Part shown: positions 1-12,064 of the stretch, piece by piece
Layout of the letters: each line of letters begins with the position of its first letter
Position numbering within the stretch: the stretch's first letter is position 1
From: Kingdonia uniflora
Taxonomy: Eukaryota; Streptophyta; Magnoliopsida; Ranunculales; Circaeasteraceae
DNA length: 64,000 bases
Direction: 5' to 3'
Assembly: GCA_014058105.1 (NCBI GenBank)
Contig: JACGCM010002659.1
Coordinates: forward strand, 1,426,001 to 1,490,000
Made by a program: the position numbers and the translations under genes
The notes under the pieces: model-generated
Database searches by the model: none
The model's input: the letters and a program-made list of their open reading frames with translations, nothing else
Told to the model about the DNA's origin: nothing

Positions 1-600
1 CTTAAAACTTGACATCTAGAAGGGGTATATATCCGCTCCGCCCCAGTACTGGGACATATAAAGTCGTGTGGACTGTGCACATACACGCTGCTCTAATTAA
101 ATTTTTGTTGTGGCTAGATTGACCTATTGCTGTGTTTAATATTCTTTTTCTTCTAACATTAGTAAAGGTAAAAGCTGTTAGAGACTTGCGGATTTTATCA
201 CCCAAAAGGCTCTCCAACAAGTGGGACCACCCATTAGAGATACAAAGAAATTTGAATCACACAAAAATTTAACGTCCCAGACCTCAAAATAATTGCTAAT
301 AAAAAAGGGTAGTAAGATTCCCGTGGGATTTCATCACCTAACGGATAGGTGTACCGGACTGGGGTACAAACACGGGTTCATAGGATACGGCCCCAGCTTA
401 GCGCCGTGAAATACTGGTTGTAGGTTTGCGACATCACCATTCCGAGTGCTGACGTACGATAAGGTGACTCGCTCGGGCATGATGACTGAACATCTGTTTT
501 AGGCTGGTACTAGCAAAGTGATGTAGGGAAGTATAAGAACCAAAGCCTTTTGCCATCGTACCAATTTTTATAGAAGAATATAGGGGAGACTTAATTATTA
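1..600 (+). repeat. Athila-type gypsy noncoding leader block, copy 1
   Basis: This block has no credible reading frame. It matches, in reverse complement, the block at about 41630-42240. That second block lies directly upstream of the gag gene of the minus-strand Athila-like element. The best conserved core is around 300-480 here and 41760-41930 there, including the motif GGTGTACCGG. I read it as the 5' leader, or the LTR-proximal part, of the same family in plus orientation. The element's 5' end lies left of the window. Confidence 0.55.
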
Positions 601-618
601 CTTCTAAAAAATGTTGAT

Positions 619-1000
619 GTGCTAGAGTTTAGGCTTGATTGGTTATTTATTGCATTAGGTGTTGCTTTTATTTCAAAATGTCATACATGTAAGAACTTTG
701 CAATCCATACAGCTCACAATTTGGCATCCCGCATCAGCCTCAAAATCATTTTCAATCATGGCATCACCAAAATTCTTAATACGTGGAACCTTTACAATCT
801 TATTCATATATGCAGGCCCATCAGTCCATCCAATTATCCAATCAGTTCCTACCAGCTCCACCTAAACCATCTTTGGATGATACCCTTATTATTTTCATGC
901 AATAATCAATGGAAAGTCAACAATAAGCGTTACAATTTCAGCAACAATTGATGCAATTCCAATAATAGAAGCAGCTATCATGTCTAATACAATTCTTTCT
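619..1000 (+). pseudogene. gag: Athila-like gag remnant, C-terminal part
   Basis: A degraded frame around 842-955 reads PAPPKPSLDDTLIIFMQ followed by a Gln-rich stretch. It closely parallels PAPPKPSLEGILALFMQ in the minus-strand Athila-like gag near 40150-40260. In that family this sits near the gag C-terminus, just before the segment linking gag to protease. Most of gag, which should lie between the leader (1-600) and this point, has been deleted. Several stops interrupt the frame, so it is not functional. The local similarity is clear, but the exact boundaries are not. Confidence 0.5.
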
Positions 1001-2280
1001 CAATCACCTCTAAATTCATCCCTTAGCATTCAACTTCTGATGTCACCATCCATCATTTCATTTGTTAACCCAATAAATTATTTCGAGGAAACTATGACCG
1101 AGACTAAATATTTTTCCCTTTCCTCTAATGATTTTTCTGACGATGATGATAATGAGATAAAATATGAATATATGGAATCACCATCTCATTAAACGATAAT
1201 ATGAGAGGAATTTGTAGATGATGATATTTGTAGGAAAGTCAAGAAATTAGAAATTGTCGAACCTGCTGTAGATGTTATCAACTTGTTATTTCCTTCTCAG
1301 TCTTCTTATAAGTCACCCCAGCCTTGCCTTGAGCCGCGTCCACCTGACACAAATTGTAATATTGAAAACTAGTGGGTGGACGACCCATCTTTGCAGGATA
1401 TACCACTATTATTGGGGGTTAATTCTGTTTTGGTTACTCCTTCACAAACCACACCTATACCTATGCCTACATCTCCATTTCACGGGCCTAATGGGGGTAC
1501 CATAACCATAATTGATTTTGAGGACTTGAACAGAGATTATTCTTGTTGTATTTCTGTTAATGAATGTTTAAATTATTTTGAGGACTCGAATGATCCTGAA
1601 ATTCGTGAAATGGTGCAATCATTAGCATCTAAAAATATGTTTCAACTTGGCTATGTCCCTAAGCCAATGAATATCCACGTCAATGGTCTGGATGAGTCCT
1701 TTGGGATAAGTTGTGATTTTAGGCACATAAATTTTAAATGTTTGTTAGAGTCAATTGTTCCCCGATCCCCACAACCCCAAATATGTTATATAGTCCTTCT
1801 TCTACTAAAAGAAAACATCTTTTTGAAAAATTATAATTTTGGGGATGCCTCACGGACTTGCTTTGTCAGAATCACCTATCACATTTTTTAGAATATCAAC
1901 GATAACATGGGGGTTTTGAAAATTTTCAAACAAAATATCTTTCCAGGAAAATCGAATTTTGAATCTAGTACATTTTCAGGGATGTATACTTGTATCCCAA
2001 TCTTCTTATTTACTTTAACACATAGTAATCATATGATTGTATTGAAAATTCTAAAGGAAAATATGTTACCTGGGTAATATTTACGTGTACAACTCATAAA
2101 TTTCTATCTACCTAGTCATTTATTAAATAAATGTGACACTAATAGTACTTTTGTTTGTATTTACAGAAATCGGTCACATGATAATCAAGTCGTACATTTT
2201 TCCAGTTTTTAACGTAGAACAAGGGTGATACAATCCATCAATGATTCTCATTTGAAGTTGTCAACAAATGGCCCATGCAT
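1001..2280 (+). other. Unassigned decayed sequence after the gag remnant
   Basis: A 171-codon open frame at 1376-1891 and a shorter one at 980-1192 are present. The first encodes an acidic segment with LGYVPKPMNIHVNG and no domain I recognise. The second is Ser- and Asp-rich. Both follow the Athila-like gag remnant in the same orientation, so they may derive from the interior of that element, but the minus-strand copy shows no matching segment. From about 1900 to 2280 the DNA is AT-rich and I see nothing coding. Confidence 0.25.
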
Positions 2281-2329
2281 GGAAGCCCATTGAAGAGAAT
2301 TAGATATAGATATTATTCTCATGAGATGT

Positions 2330-3165
2330 AATGCATGATTTTAGGTATTGTTTAGGGGATTTTATATTAATGGTGATTTTTAGTAACCCTTCCTATACTC
2401 TATAAATAGGAGGGGTATCCCACCTAAGATAGATCATCTTTGAGAGTGTAAATCAAAGTTCAATAAGCAATAAAGTTCTTGTTCTTGTCTTTTAATTTTA
2501 TCATAGTAATAGTAGTATGGCAATGATCAAAGGGATGAGTAGCTAATCTTCTTAGCCAAGGCTAGAGGAAGCTCCACCCAATGTAGCCTTAATATAGATT
2601 GTGTAGCTTAGTTAGAGTAATTACTTTCTCTTTATCCTGAAATATTGCATATTCGTATTCCTTCGCCCTATGCTTGAACTTATCTAGGATTAGGAGGAAT
2701 AATGAATCTATGTAACCATCTTGTTGGGCCATAACAAGATAGGTAAGGAACATGGAGAAGAGAACATAATCCTTACTTATCAACCGGACCATGGTTGAGT
2801 AAGTTAGTTTTTGGGTAGTTCCCAATTACTAAATCTGTTGTATCTTTTGATGTATTGCATATGCCCGACCAAGGATATGTGATATGGGAACTCCTAATTT
2901 ACTTTAATTATTTATGCTATCAAACGGTTAAAAAGGGTGGAGTGGAATCGATGCCTTGGTTTCCACTCCAATTTATCTTATAATTTGTTTTGTTCTTCTT
3001 TTTATTTCAAAACCTACACAAACTCATTGTTATTAGATAAAACTAGTAGCTCGAAGTATAATTCGCACCACAAGTCTCTAGGGATACGACCCCGCTTACC
3101 CTTGTACTTAACGGTACACCGTACACTTACGGGTCTTTTAAGGCGTCGGTTTATAATCGATCAAT
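2330..3165 (+). repeat. Putative relic LTR with TATA box
   Basis: A TATAAATAGG box at 2401-2410 is followed by AATAAAG-type signals near 2466. The 3' part (3070-3160) carries GGGATACGACCCCGC, a wording common near the 3' end of plant gypsy LTRs. No convincing partner LTR, target duplication or coding interior is visible, so it would be a solo or truncated LTR. The boundaries are estimates. Confidence 0.35.
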
Positions 3166-3172
3166 GACCTGA

Positions 3173-3900
3173 TCAGAAGTAAAACAGAAAATGAAAATGG
3201 CAAATTATCAATAATAAATGATAATAGAGGTAAAAACAAATGACAAAGTTTAGGGAAATCAAATGACAAAGTTCTGGGAAAACAAATAATATTTTATAGC
3301 CAAAAAATGACAGAGCATTTAACAATAAATAACATAAATATAGCATAAGAAAAGATAGTATATCATCAAACAAACATAGACAAAACAAATGATTAATAAC
3401 ATATTCGAAATGATAAAGGGTTACCTCATTGTCCAACCATTACTTTGGATATAAGGTGTAAAGAACGTCAAGGTAAATAGTTATTTCACCAATCCTCCTA
3501 TAAATACTCTTGTTGTTATCCATATCCTCAGTAAATAATTCATCCTTCCTGCTGAGTGACAAAACATGGTGTATTTGGTTCCCATCCTGGGAGATGGGTA
3601 TTTGAATAAAATATTCGAATAATACACCAGGAAGAAGATTATCAAGGTGAGCATGTCATAAGTTCAATCTACAGGCCCATGAAAATGTTCTCTCATTAAT
3701 CTCATCGTCAATTAGTTTATGCCTCTTCTATAAGGTCTCCACCACTTCTAACTCCAGCAAGACAAATTGGAACAAATGAATTAGTTGGGTAATAAGATAT
3801 GGTACATGAGAATAAGAAAATATAAATGTTAAATGATAAAAATCGAATCTTATTACATAGCAAGAATGATGAAAGTGCATATTTAGAAGTTCATTCATAC
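3173..3900 (-). other. Decayed transposon-gene fragment beside AAATGACAA motifs
   Basis: The minus strand keeps short coding-like stretches between about 3440 and 3760, such as LDNLLPGVLFEYFIQIPIS and DMDNNKSIYRRIGEITIYL, broken by stops. I do not recognise the protein with confidence. The A-rich flank at 3230-3320 contains AAATGACAA at 3238 and 3261. The same motif clusters beside the DUF1985-like fragment near 20700 and the fragment near 27800, so I infer one decayed transposon family at three sites. Confidence 0.3.
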
Positions 3901-4059
3901 ATTGGTGTGCTCATCAGCCATTTATTTTATGATTTTCTCTGGGTCAGGCTTTTTTTTAAAGAACTTCAATTCCATCATCATCATCCTTACCTTCAGCCAT
4001 AAATACTTCCTTACTTTGTTCCTCAACTGTAGTAGAAGATCCAGATTGAGAAGAGCACG

Positions 4060-4440
4060 ATCTAGACCTAACAGAATAACTGGATGATGATACACCTTTA
4101 AATCCTTTTAAAGAATAAGCTGAATAGGTTGTGCAAAAAGGTTGGTGATTTCTTACAGACAGATCAGCGGGACCTGTAGGGTCAAAGATTGGAAGCGTAC
4201 TGATTATACCATCTAATGACAGCTGAATAGGTCAGTACGAGCTAAATAGGTCAGTACGATCTATACCTAATAGAGGAACTGGATGATGATACACCTTCAA
4301 AGTCTTTTGAAGAATGAGCTGAATAGGTTATACAAAATGGTTGGTGACTTCTTACAGACGGATCAGGGAGACCCGTTGGGTCAGGGATTGGAGGCATAGT
4401 GATTACACCTTCCAATGATAAAATTGAGAAATCTATACGC
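4060..4440 (+). repeat. 199-bp tandem duplication inside pol (archaeal RNase H N-terminus)
   Basis: The sequence at about 4060-4240 is repeated at 4259-4430. For example, GGATGATGATACACC occurs at 4082 and again at 4281, a period of 199 bp. Each copy encodes the start of the same RNase H domain, L-T-D-[RG]-S-[AG], with its first catalytic aspartate (codon at 4357-4359 in copy 2). The first copy ends in a stop soon after the PSND motif, so this is a local duplication in a dead element. Confidence 0.7.
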
Positions 4441-5890
4441 TTCAATTTTAAAGCCTCAAACAATGTCACAGAGTACAAAACATTAATCCATGGCCTTGAC
4501 ATGACATTAGAAATTGGCGTTCCTGAAATATCAGTCTATACCGTCTCATTACTGATCGTCCACCACTACCCCGAACATTACAGGAATAATGGAAAAATGG
4601 TTGATTATACAGGCCTAGTTGCTGACAGAATGAGAAGATTCAAAAAAGTAAATTTCAATTTTTTACCCTGTGGAGAAAATAGACATGCTGATTCCTTGGC
4701 TTACTTAGCCGGGGTCTTTGGTACTGAAGCATGATACCTCTAAATTAAAATGATTTTAACCCCCAGTATTGATCACCAACGGTATGCGCGATCAACACTA
4801 GGGGCGATGAAGAGGAAGAAGACGATTGGAGAAAGCCTTTCCTTGGATATCTCAGCCCAGAAAACAAATGTGATGGGCCACTTCTAGAAGATCCAAAAGA
4901 ATGTAGGCAGTCGATTAAAAACTCAAACCATTACACAGCTCAAATAGACTGTTTATATCAATGGTCAGTCACTGGACCATACCTCAAGTTCCTTTCCAAA
5001 TAACAAGCAGATGGAATGCTCAAGGATTTACATGAAGGGACTTGTGACTCCCATGCTACAGGTCGGTCACTCGCAAAATGAGCTATTACGCAAGGAGTAT
5101 TCATGACCGGAATAGAAAAATAAGCCGAGTAGAATTCATAAAATATGAGCTCCTGCTCTCGAGCTCCACAAAACTAAGATATTCTGGCCTTTTAAGTGAT
5201 AGGTACTTGATTTTGTGTAAGAATTTCTGAACACACCGGGTAACTGCCAATTCTTACTCATAGCTACAGATTATTTAACAAAGTGGGTTGAAGCAGTTCC
5301 ACTCTATCAAACTCAAGAAGAAGAAGTCATCTCATTTATCAAGGAACATATCATCACACGATTTGGTTGCCCTCACCTGATTTAAATCGATAATGGCCCA
5401 CAGTTTATTAGGAAAAAGGTAGTAACTTTTCTAAACAAACACAAGATCATTCACTCACCCTCCAATCCATACTATCCCCAGAGCAATAGATAGGCTGATA
5501 TCACAAACAAGACTATCGCGGATGGAATCAGGAAGATACTCAAATAAGGGAAGAAGGGCAATTGGATACAGGAACAACCACATGTTTTATGGGCTTACCG
5601 TACTACACCATGATAGTTCACAGGATGCTCCACATTCCTACTCATTTATGGAACAAAAGTCGCCATCCCAACTGTATATTATCATCCCGTCAGAGATCAC
5701 AAGCTTACTAATGAAGAAAATGAGTTCGAGTTAACCTATCATATATACTGGATCAATGGAACATGAGCTCGAGCTATTGGAAACTTGGGTCACTATAATC
5801 AGATATTAGCCAGTTTATACAACAGAAGAGTTCAAAGTTGCGCATTCCAAATCGATAACTTAGTCCTCCGGAAAATTTCCAAGAGTAGAA
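4120..5890 (+). pseudogene. pol: Tat pol fragment: archaeal-type RNase H, HHCC region and integrase core
   Basis: The frame from 4351 reads LTDGSGRPVG, then PSNDKIEKSIRF, TEYKTLIHGL and HADSLAYLAG. This is the second (archaeal-type) RNase H that marks Tat elements, aligning with the same domain in element B (57880-58250). The third catalytic Asp is Val (codon 4543-4545, YTVSLLIV). After a linker (4800-5150) the integrase core follows: ATDYLTKWVEAVP near 5265, then IDNGPQF near 5390 with the second catalytic Asp. At the third position a stop precedes AD where family members have a Glu, so the acidic residue is changed. The N-terminal part with the first Asp is degraded. Numerous stops make the protein non-functional. 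Confidence 0.7.
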
Positions 5891-5904
5891 AAAAGTTAAA
5901 TACA

Positions 5905-6947
5905 AATTGAGCTCAACTGGCAGACAAGATTCTACCAGCTTTAGACGTTCTAAATTCTAGTACTCTAGATGTAACAAAGTCTCTACCTCGATCTACCAGT
6001 CCTTGGGTAAGCACTCCAAGCTTTGAAATTAAGGACTCCAAATATTCAGAGATTATTAAGCCCATTTCACACTTTTCCGCCTTTGCAGTCATCTTATCAT
6101 GCAAGTTATCTCTCTCTACTTCAATTTTCTTAATCTAATTTATGAAGTAAGCAAGAACCGCTGCCATCTCCTTCTTATGCTCTTCACCAGCTGCAAGTTT
6201 GTCTTTGTTAAGTACAACAAGCTCAACAAACCTTTCCTGGGCATCCTTTAATAGTATTTATAAATTCCTATAGCATTCTCTTTCTTTTGTATTTTTCGAG
6301 GATAAGTCGGTATTACGTTCCTCAGTCACTCTCATAAACTCATCCATCTTCCTAAGCATACTGATCGCTTCCTCAATTATTGCCTGGTCGCCAAGACTCT
6401 CAATGACCTCGCCATCAAGGTTTTGTTTGGCCATTTCAATATCTGCCTCCAATTTTTGAATCTTTTTATTCAAAACAACATCCCTATCCCGGGTCTCAGC
6501 CTTTTTAGCCTCCATTTTTCTTTATTTTCTCATTGGAATTTTGTACTACCACGCGAACATATTTAAGATCGGCCTCAAGCATCGCTATTTGTTCTAAATG
6601 CGTCTTCCCTTCATGATTTTTCTTCCCCAGTTATTCCCTCAAATCTTCTATATTTCTAAGTTTCCTCTTCAATCTCTCTATCACCTCCATATTACTATGA
6701 CGGGTACTTGAGTTTTAAGTTTTCAATTCTTCTATTCGAAAAACAAGCTTATCACAATAACTCTGTGTACTCTCCATACTATCCTTTTTTCTCTTTATCA
6801 CCTCCTTTTCAATACTCGCCAACTCGGCTCGTAGACTAACTAATTCGATCTCCCTCTTCCCCGATTGCTCCCTAACACTAATTAGATCGCTTTATAATCC
6901 AATTACTTCCAATTCTAAACTTTTGATATGATATTTAACACAATCTA
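5905..6947 (-). pseudogene. C-terminal coiled-coil part of antisense gene of Tat element A
   Basis: The minus strand encodes long stretches rich in Glu, Lys, Leu and Ile with heptad spacing, for example KKIQKLEADIEMAKQNLDGE within 6258-6515. Similar coils continue through 6600-6947, broken by stops. It lies directly after pol and points against it, the position of the extra antisense ORF known in several Tat families. The frame is interrupted at 6948 by the nested gypsy element and resumes at about 12647. No catalytic domain is visible in this part; it would be a structural or oligomerising tail. Confidence 0.5.
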
Positions 6948-7502
6948 TGATCTAGGAGGATTTGAGTATTTTTTAGACTTTTTTTAAAGGCAATTCGAAC
7001 AGACTTTTGTGTTTGAATAAACTTTAATATCTATTTGGAAGAAACACCTGTCTGAGTATTTTTATTCTAATAGATAAAATATCTGTCTGAATACACTCAT
7101 TGTGTTCAAACAAATTTTTAAGTCTATTCGAATAAATACCTGTCTTGGTGATTTTATTTGAATAGACATTTAGTCTGTTCGAATACACCTTTTTCTGCTC
7201 AAGTAGAGACTTGTTCTATTTAAATAGAGGTACGATTCAGGCTAATATTTTAGGCATTTAAGGGTATATTTGTCCAAGTTTTGTAACTAGGTACTGGTAA
7301 CCCTCATAAAGGGGTAATGTTTGGTAAGATTAGAGCATGTTAGATCAATCCAAGCTAGGAAAGAGAGACTTAGGGTTTGAGAAGAATTTAATTTTAATCG
7401 ATTTGATTGAGCAATTGAAGCTCTAAAAGAGAATTCTCCCTCCAATTTGTGTTCTTCGTATTATTCTTCAATTAGGATATTCCTGATTCTTATTGTGGAT
7501 TA
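6948..7502 (+). repeat. 5' LTR of nested gypsy element
   Basis: This LTR is 555 bp, starts TGATCTAGGAGG and ends GTGGATTA. It aligns along its length with 12065-12641, with scattered substitutions and small indels. Inside it, several degenerate units built on TTCGAATAGAC and TCGAATACAC are spaced roughly every 30-60 bp, so the LTR itself is internally repetitive. Confidence 0.85.
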
Positions 7503-7504
7503 AG

Positions 7505-7513
7505 TGGTATCAG
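7505..7513 (+). other. Primer-binding site, initiator Met tRNA type
   Basis: TGGTATCAG begins two bases after the 5' LTR. It matches the start of the usual plant PBS complementary to initiator methionine tRNA. The match decays after nine bases (TTTA instead of AGC), consistent with an old copy. Confidence 0.75.
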
Positions 7514-7582
7514 TTTATCAGCAACGATTCTCGGGGACGATTATGGTTTATGGTATCTATACGTGACCGACATAAGCAAACG

Positions 7583-8884
7583 ATGGAAAATCTAGTGAGT
7601 CCGTTGAAGATTTACCGGAAACCTAACTCGATGAAGAAGACAGATTTTGAGATGGGCAATTCTAAAAATTGACTCACGACTTGGAAACAAATTTTTTGAC
7701 CTAACTACTACTCTAGAATAGTTAGTAGGGCAATTATGCCTCACGAACCTCGCACAAGCTTCCGCTTCAGTGAAACGGCAAGTATGCTCAAAGAAGAATG
7801 GGGTTGTGGAAGAGGATAGAGACGGGGGTACTAAGGAGGTAGATAGTGATTTTAGCAATGCCGAATCTGCCAAGGAGCGATCGAGTATTGGTAAGTCAAT
7901 GAATCATATGCGTAATCAAATTTAAGATTGAAATTTTGGTATTCGATGGTTCCAATCGATGTTGAGAAGTTGGATAATTGGTTAGATAGGTTAGAGGCCT
8001 ATTTTTCTGTTTACGAATATTCTAATACTAAGAAAATTTTCTTTTCTATATTGAAATTCACAAGTCATGCACTCATGAGGTGGAAGTCCAATCAGAAATG
8101 TCACAAAGTAGGAAGTTTGAGTTGGGAAGAGTTCAAGGTGTTAGTGAGGAAGCAATTTTATCTAAGTGGGTATGAACAAAAGCGATGATACAAATCGCAC
8201 AATTTGAGCTAAAAGTTTGGGCAATCCGTACAATAGCTTACTACGGAGTTTCATAATCAAGCGTTGGATTTGGACATTAATGTGAATGAGTATGAGGTAT
8301 TTATGGAATATACAGGGGGTTTATTGGAGTCCATTAGAAGAGAGTTAAAGCTCTTTACTATAGAAAATATCAAAGATTCTACCGTTAAGGCAATTTCTAT
8401 TAACGGCAAGTACTTGAACAGTAACAAGAATGACGACAAGAGCAAGTTGGGGTACAAGTCTAGTTGGATGAATAAGCATAAAGGGGAGTCCAAAGAAGAG
8501 GAGTCTTCATCCAAGGGTAATTATTGTAGTAATTGTAAGGCAAATGGGCACATTTCAGATAAATATTGGGAACTTCACCCGGAGGTTAGGCCGAAGGAGG
8601 AGAGGAGCAAGAAAGAGAAATGTGCACTAGCCATAATGATTGTTGATCATCCAAATTTAGATAAGCCAAATCCTAAGCTTACTCTAATGTTCAACAAACC
8701 TATAGCAACTGAAGACGCAAGTCGGGAAGAACTTTTTCATGTTTGCATTCAAGTGAAGCAGAGCTTAGTCGAGGTCATCACTGATCCAGGTAGTCAGAAG
8801 AATTTAATCTTTGAGGCAGTGGTGAAGAAGATGGGTTTGGCTACCATGGGCTATCCTAAGCCGTATGGTTTAGTTTGGACTTAA
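7583..8884 (+). pseudogene. gag: gag of nested gypsy element
   Basis: A candidate ATG at 7583 follows the PBS. The coding sequence is broken by stops and frameshifts near 7670-7930. From 7928 it reads as a capsid-like region (LDNWLDRLEAYFSVYEY), the retrotransposon gag pattern. A zinc knuckle near 8525-8570 reads CSNCKANGHISDKYW: the first Cys, second Cys and His are kept, but the fourth ligand is Tyr (TGT to TAT). This predicts loss of zinc and nucleic-acid binding. The region at 8740-8830 (DPGSQKNLIFEAVV) begins the protease, with DPG where an active aspartic protease normally has D-[ST]-G. Confidence 0.75.
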
Positions 8885-11800
8885 AAAAATGTAGAGCTGA
8901 AGATCACTAAGCAGTATACGTTCAAGTTTATGATTACTGAGAAGTTTATTGACGAAGTGATGTGTGAGGTGGTTTCTTTAGATTAGTGTCAAGTAATCTT
9001 GGGTAGCCCTTATCTTTGGGACCGAGATGTAATCCTTTATTGTCGAACTCGCAAGTATCATCTTCTGAAGGAGGGGAAAGAGTTTTATATCATTGCTTGC
9101 AAGGAACATATCATTACCAATAATTTAGTAACGGCGACTCAGGCAAAGAGATTGGTTAATGCGAGAGGCAAGTTTACATTGTTGTTGGTGCGACCGGTTC
9201 AAAAGGGTCCATCGGCTTAGGTGTTTTCTACGTTGGCAATGTCTCCTAAGAAACAATCCAATATGAGGAAGTAGCAAGAGGACTATAATGACTTGTTTTT
9301 GGCATAGAAGGGATGCCGCGCAAGAGTGATATGGAGCATGATATTTCCATGGTGAATGATGAGCTACTACCAAATATTAGGTTGCATCATACTTCTACCA
9401 CAGAGTCTGTTGAGTTCAAGAAATAGGTACGAGAACTCCTAGAGTAAAGGGTTATTACTCAAAGTTTCTCACTTTGTGGTTCACCGGTGTTATTGGTGCC
9501 GAAGAAGGATGGATCTTGTAGAATATGTGTGGATTATCAGGTGCAGAACAAGATTATTATGAAGAATCGTTATCCACTTTCACGGATTGATGAGTTTTAG
9601 GTGAGTTACAAAAGGCTCGATTTTTTACCAAGATGGATCTTAATTTGGGTTACCATCAAGTTAGAATTTTTGAAGACGATACTTGGAAGACAACGTTAAA
9701 GACCATAAAGGACTCTTTGAGTGGCTGGTGATGCCCTTTGGGTAATGTAATGCTCCAACGATATTTATGCGGTTAATAAATGAGGTACTTCGTGCTTTAA
9801 TTGATGATTTCGTAATTGTGTATTTGGATGACATCTTCTTATACAGTCAAACATAGGAAGAACACCTTGGGCATTTACGCAAAGTGTTTGGTGTTTTGCA
9901 ATCACGACAACTTTTTCTAAATGGGAAAAGGTACGAGTTTGGGAAGAAGGAGCTAGTATACTTATGATTTATTGATGGTAGCGGTGAGCTTAAGGTTGAT
10001 CCAGAGAAGATATCGGTCATTACTAATTGGCCTAGACACCATACAGTGATGGAAGTGAGGAGTTTTATGGGTTCTTGCCAGTATTTACAAAATTTTATTC
10101 AGCATTTTATACAAATAACAGCACCGTTACATTCCTTGACAATGTCCAGGGTAAAGTTTGTGTAGAAAGATCACCATGAGAAGACTTTTCTATTATTGAA
10201 GTATAAGATTATAAATACACCAGTGTTAGCGTTGCCCAATTTGCAGCGGCCTTTTGAGGGCATGATAGATGCGTCAGACTATGCATTGGGGGCAATTTTC
10301 TTATAGGATGGGAAGCCGGTTGCCTACCATTCTGAGATGTTTACATGAGCAGTACACAACTATCCTACCTACAATAAGGAGCTCTGCACATTATATCAAT
10401 TAGTGAAACATTGGCGGAGTTACTTATTGGGGATGGAGGTTGTGGTACATTCTAATCACAAACCATTACAGTTCTTATATATGTAGTCCAAGCTACAACA
10501 AGCTCTCCATATAAAGTAGATGTTGTACCTACAACAATTTACCTTGATTATCAAGTATTAGAAAGGAGTGGATAACAAAATGGATGATATATTATCTCGA
10601 CCCCATTACCAGCTATTTCTGTTTTGTTGATAGCTATACAGATACAGCTTATTATTTCTTCTGAATACGTTATAGGGTATGACGCCGATAACAAGCTTAG
10701 TGTGATTCACGAGAATTTGCTGCAAGGCAAGACATACGAGCATGTATTGAAGGATTATTTGATTTATGAGGGTAGTCTACTATGTATTCCTGAGAGTGAG
10801 GACCGTTTATATTGGATTCAAAAGGCATATTTTTCCTGGGCGGCAGGTCAGTTCGGGGTTGAGAAGACTCTTTTAAATTTGTAGTGTTATGTCTATTGAC
10901 TGAAGATGCAGGTGGATGTTGCTCGTATGGTTTGCGGTTGAGAGCTATGCAACACATCGAAGCCTTCAAATTGGAAGTTAGGACTGTACTTACCATTATC
11001 AATTTCTAACCGACCTTGGGAGAGAATTTCAATTGATTTTATGGGTGGTTTACCCATGACTAAGTGTAAGAATGACTATTTGATTATGGTGGTGGATTGA
11101 TTCAGCAAGGTAATTACTTTTATTCTATGCCAGACGACGGTCACCGGGGAAGGAACAGCGCGAATGTTTTTTAGAGATGTCTGGAGGTATTTCGGGCTCC
11201 CTTCTTCTATTATTTCTGATAGGGATAGTTGTATTTTGGGGCATTTTTGTAGATCGTTATGGGGGATGATGGACACTAAATTGAAGAGAAGTACACCTTT
11301 TTATCCATAGAGTGACGGGCAAACAGAGGTAGTTAATCGCACTTTGGTACATTTACTCTAAGGATTCCATTCTAAGCATCATAAGACTTAGGATGAAAGT
11401 TTACTATATCTTCAGTTTGTGTTTAACCGGGAAAATTCATGGTTCCACTTTGAAGTCTCCATTTGAAGTTTGTTTGGGGTACTTGCCTCAAAGCCCTTTT
11501 GATTTGGCTTTTAATCTTGGCGACAAGACGGTTGAAGAACAATCGAAGAAGACTCAAGCGAACTATAAGGCTCGACACAACAAGAATTGGGTTGAGTACA
11601 CTTTTCAAGAGGGCGACCAAGTTTGGTTGCATTTGGGTAAGGAATTGCTAAAGGGGGACGGTAAGAAGCTCAAACCTAGGTCCATTTACGATAATTAAGA
11701 AGATTGGTGATAATGCATTCCAGTTGGATTTGCCACCTTTCATGAAGATGTATTCGGTCATTAATGCCGAGTATTTGAAGCTGTTTGAGCCGTCTCTTTT

Positions 11801-12020
11801 AGATGAAGAATCTACAATCGATACTCGCCTACCGTCAGTTGATGACTTATGGATGGAAAGAGAAGATCCGTTGCAGGAGGATGGTATTCTAGAGAGAAAA
11901 TTTCATGCTATAATACGGGGTAGTATTGAGTCATTCCGAGTTGGGAAAAATGGTCAACTACCTAGCAAATCAAAGTGCTATAATAGGGATATGGGCATGA
12001 CCGCTTTCCCGCATCTCTAG
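8885..12020 (+). pseudogene. pol: pol of nested gypsy element: PR, RT, RNase H, integrase, chromodomain-like tail
   Basis: In order I see the protease tail (8890-9210), RT (9470-10050) with VPKKDGS, an intact YLDD catalytic box near 9825 and LNGKRYEFGKKE. RNase H follows (10230-10560; IDASDYALGA, YNKELCTLYQLV), then a degraded integrase zinc region and core (10620-11400) and a C-terminal segment (11393-11690; GDQVWLHL). The last part, ILERKFHAIIRGSIESFRVG at about 11886-11950 with PSKSKC just after, resembles the divergent chromodomain found at the end of some plant chromovirus integrases. Most stops are TAG, apparently from CAG or TGG. Not functional. Confidence 0.75.
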
Positions 12021-12050
12021 TTCTAACTTGAGTAGGAGCTCAAGGCTTTT

Positions 12051-12064
12051 AAAGGGGGGAGCCA
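12051..12064 (+). other. Polypurine tract of nested gypsy element
   Basis: AAAGGGGGGAGCCA lies immediately before the TG that opens the 3' LTR. This is the expected position for plus-strand DNA priming. Confidence 0.75.

Noticed and set aside
1..600. A typical LTR at the left edge
   Set aside because: It matches the pre-gag block of the Athila-like element rather than its defined LTR (34903-36156), so leader is the better reading.
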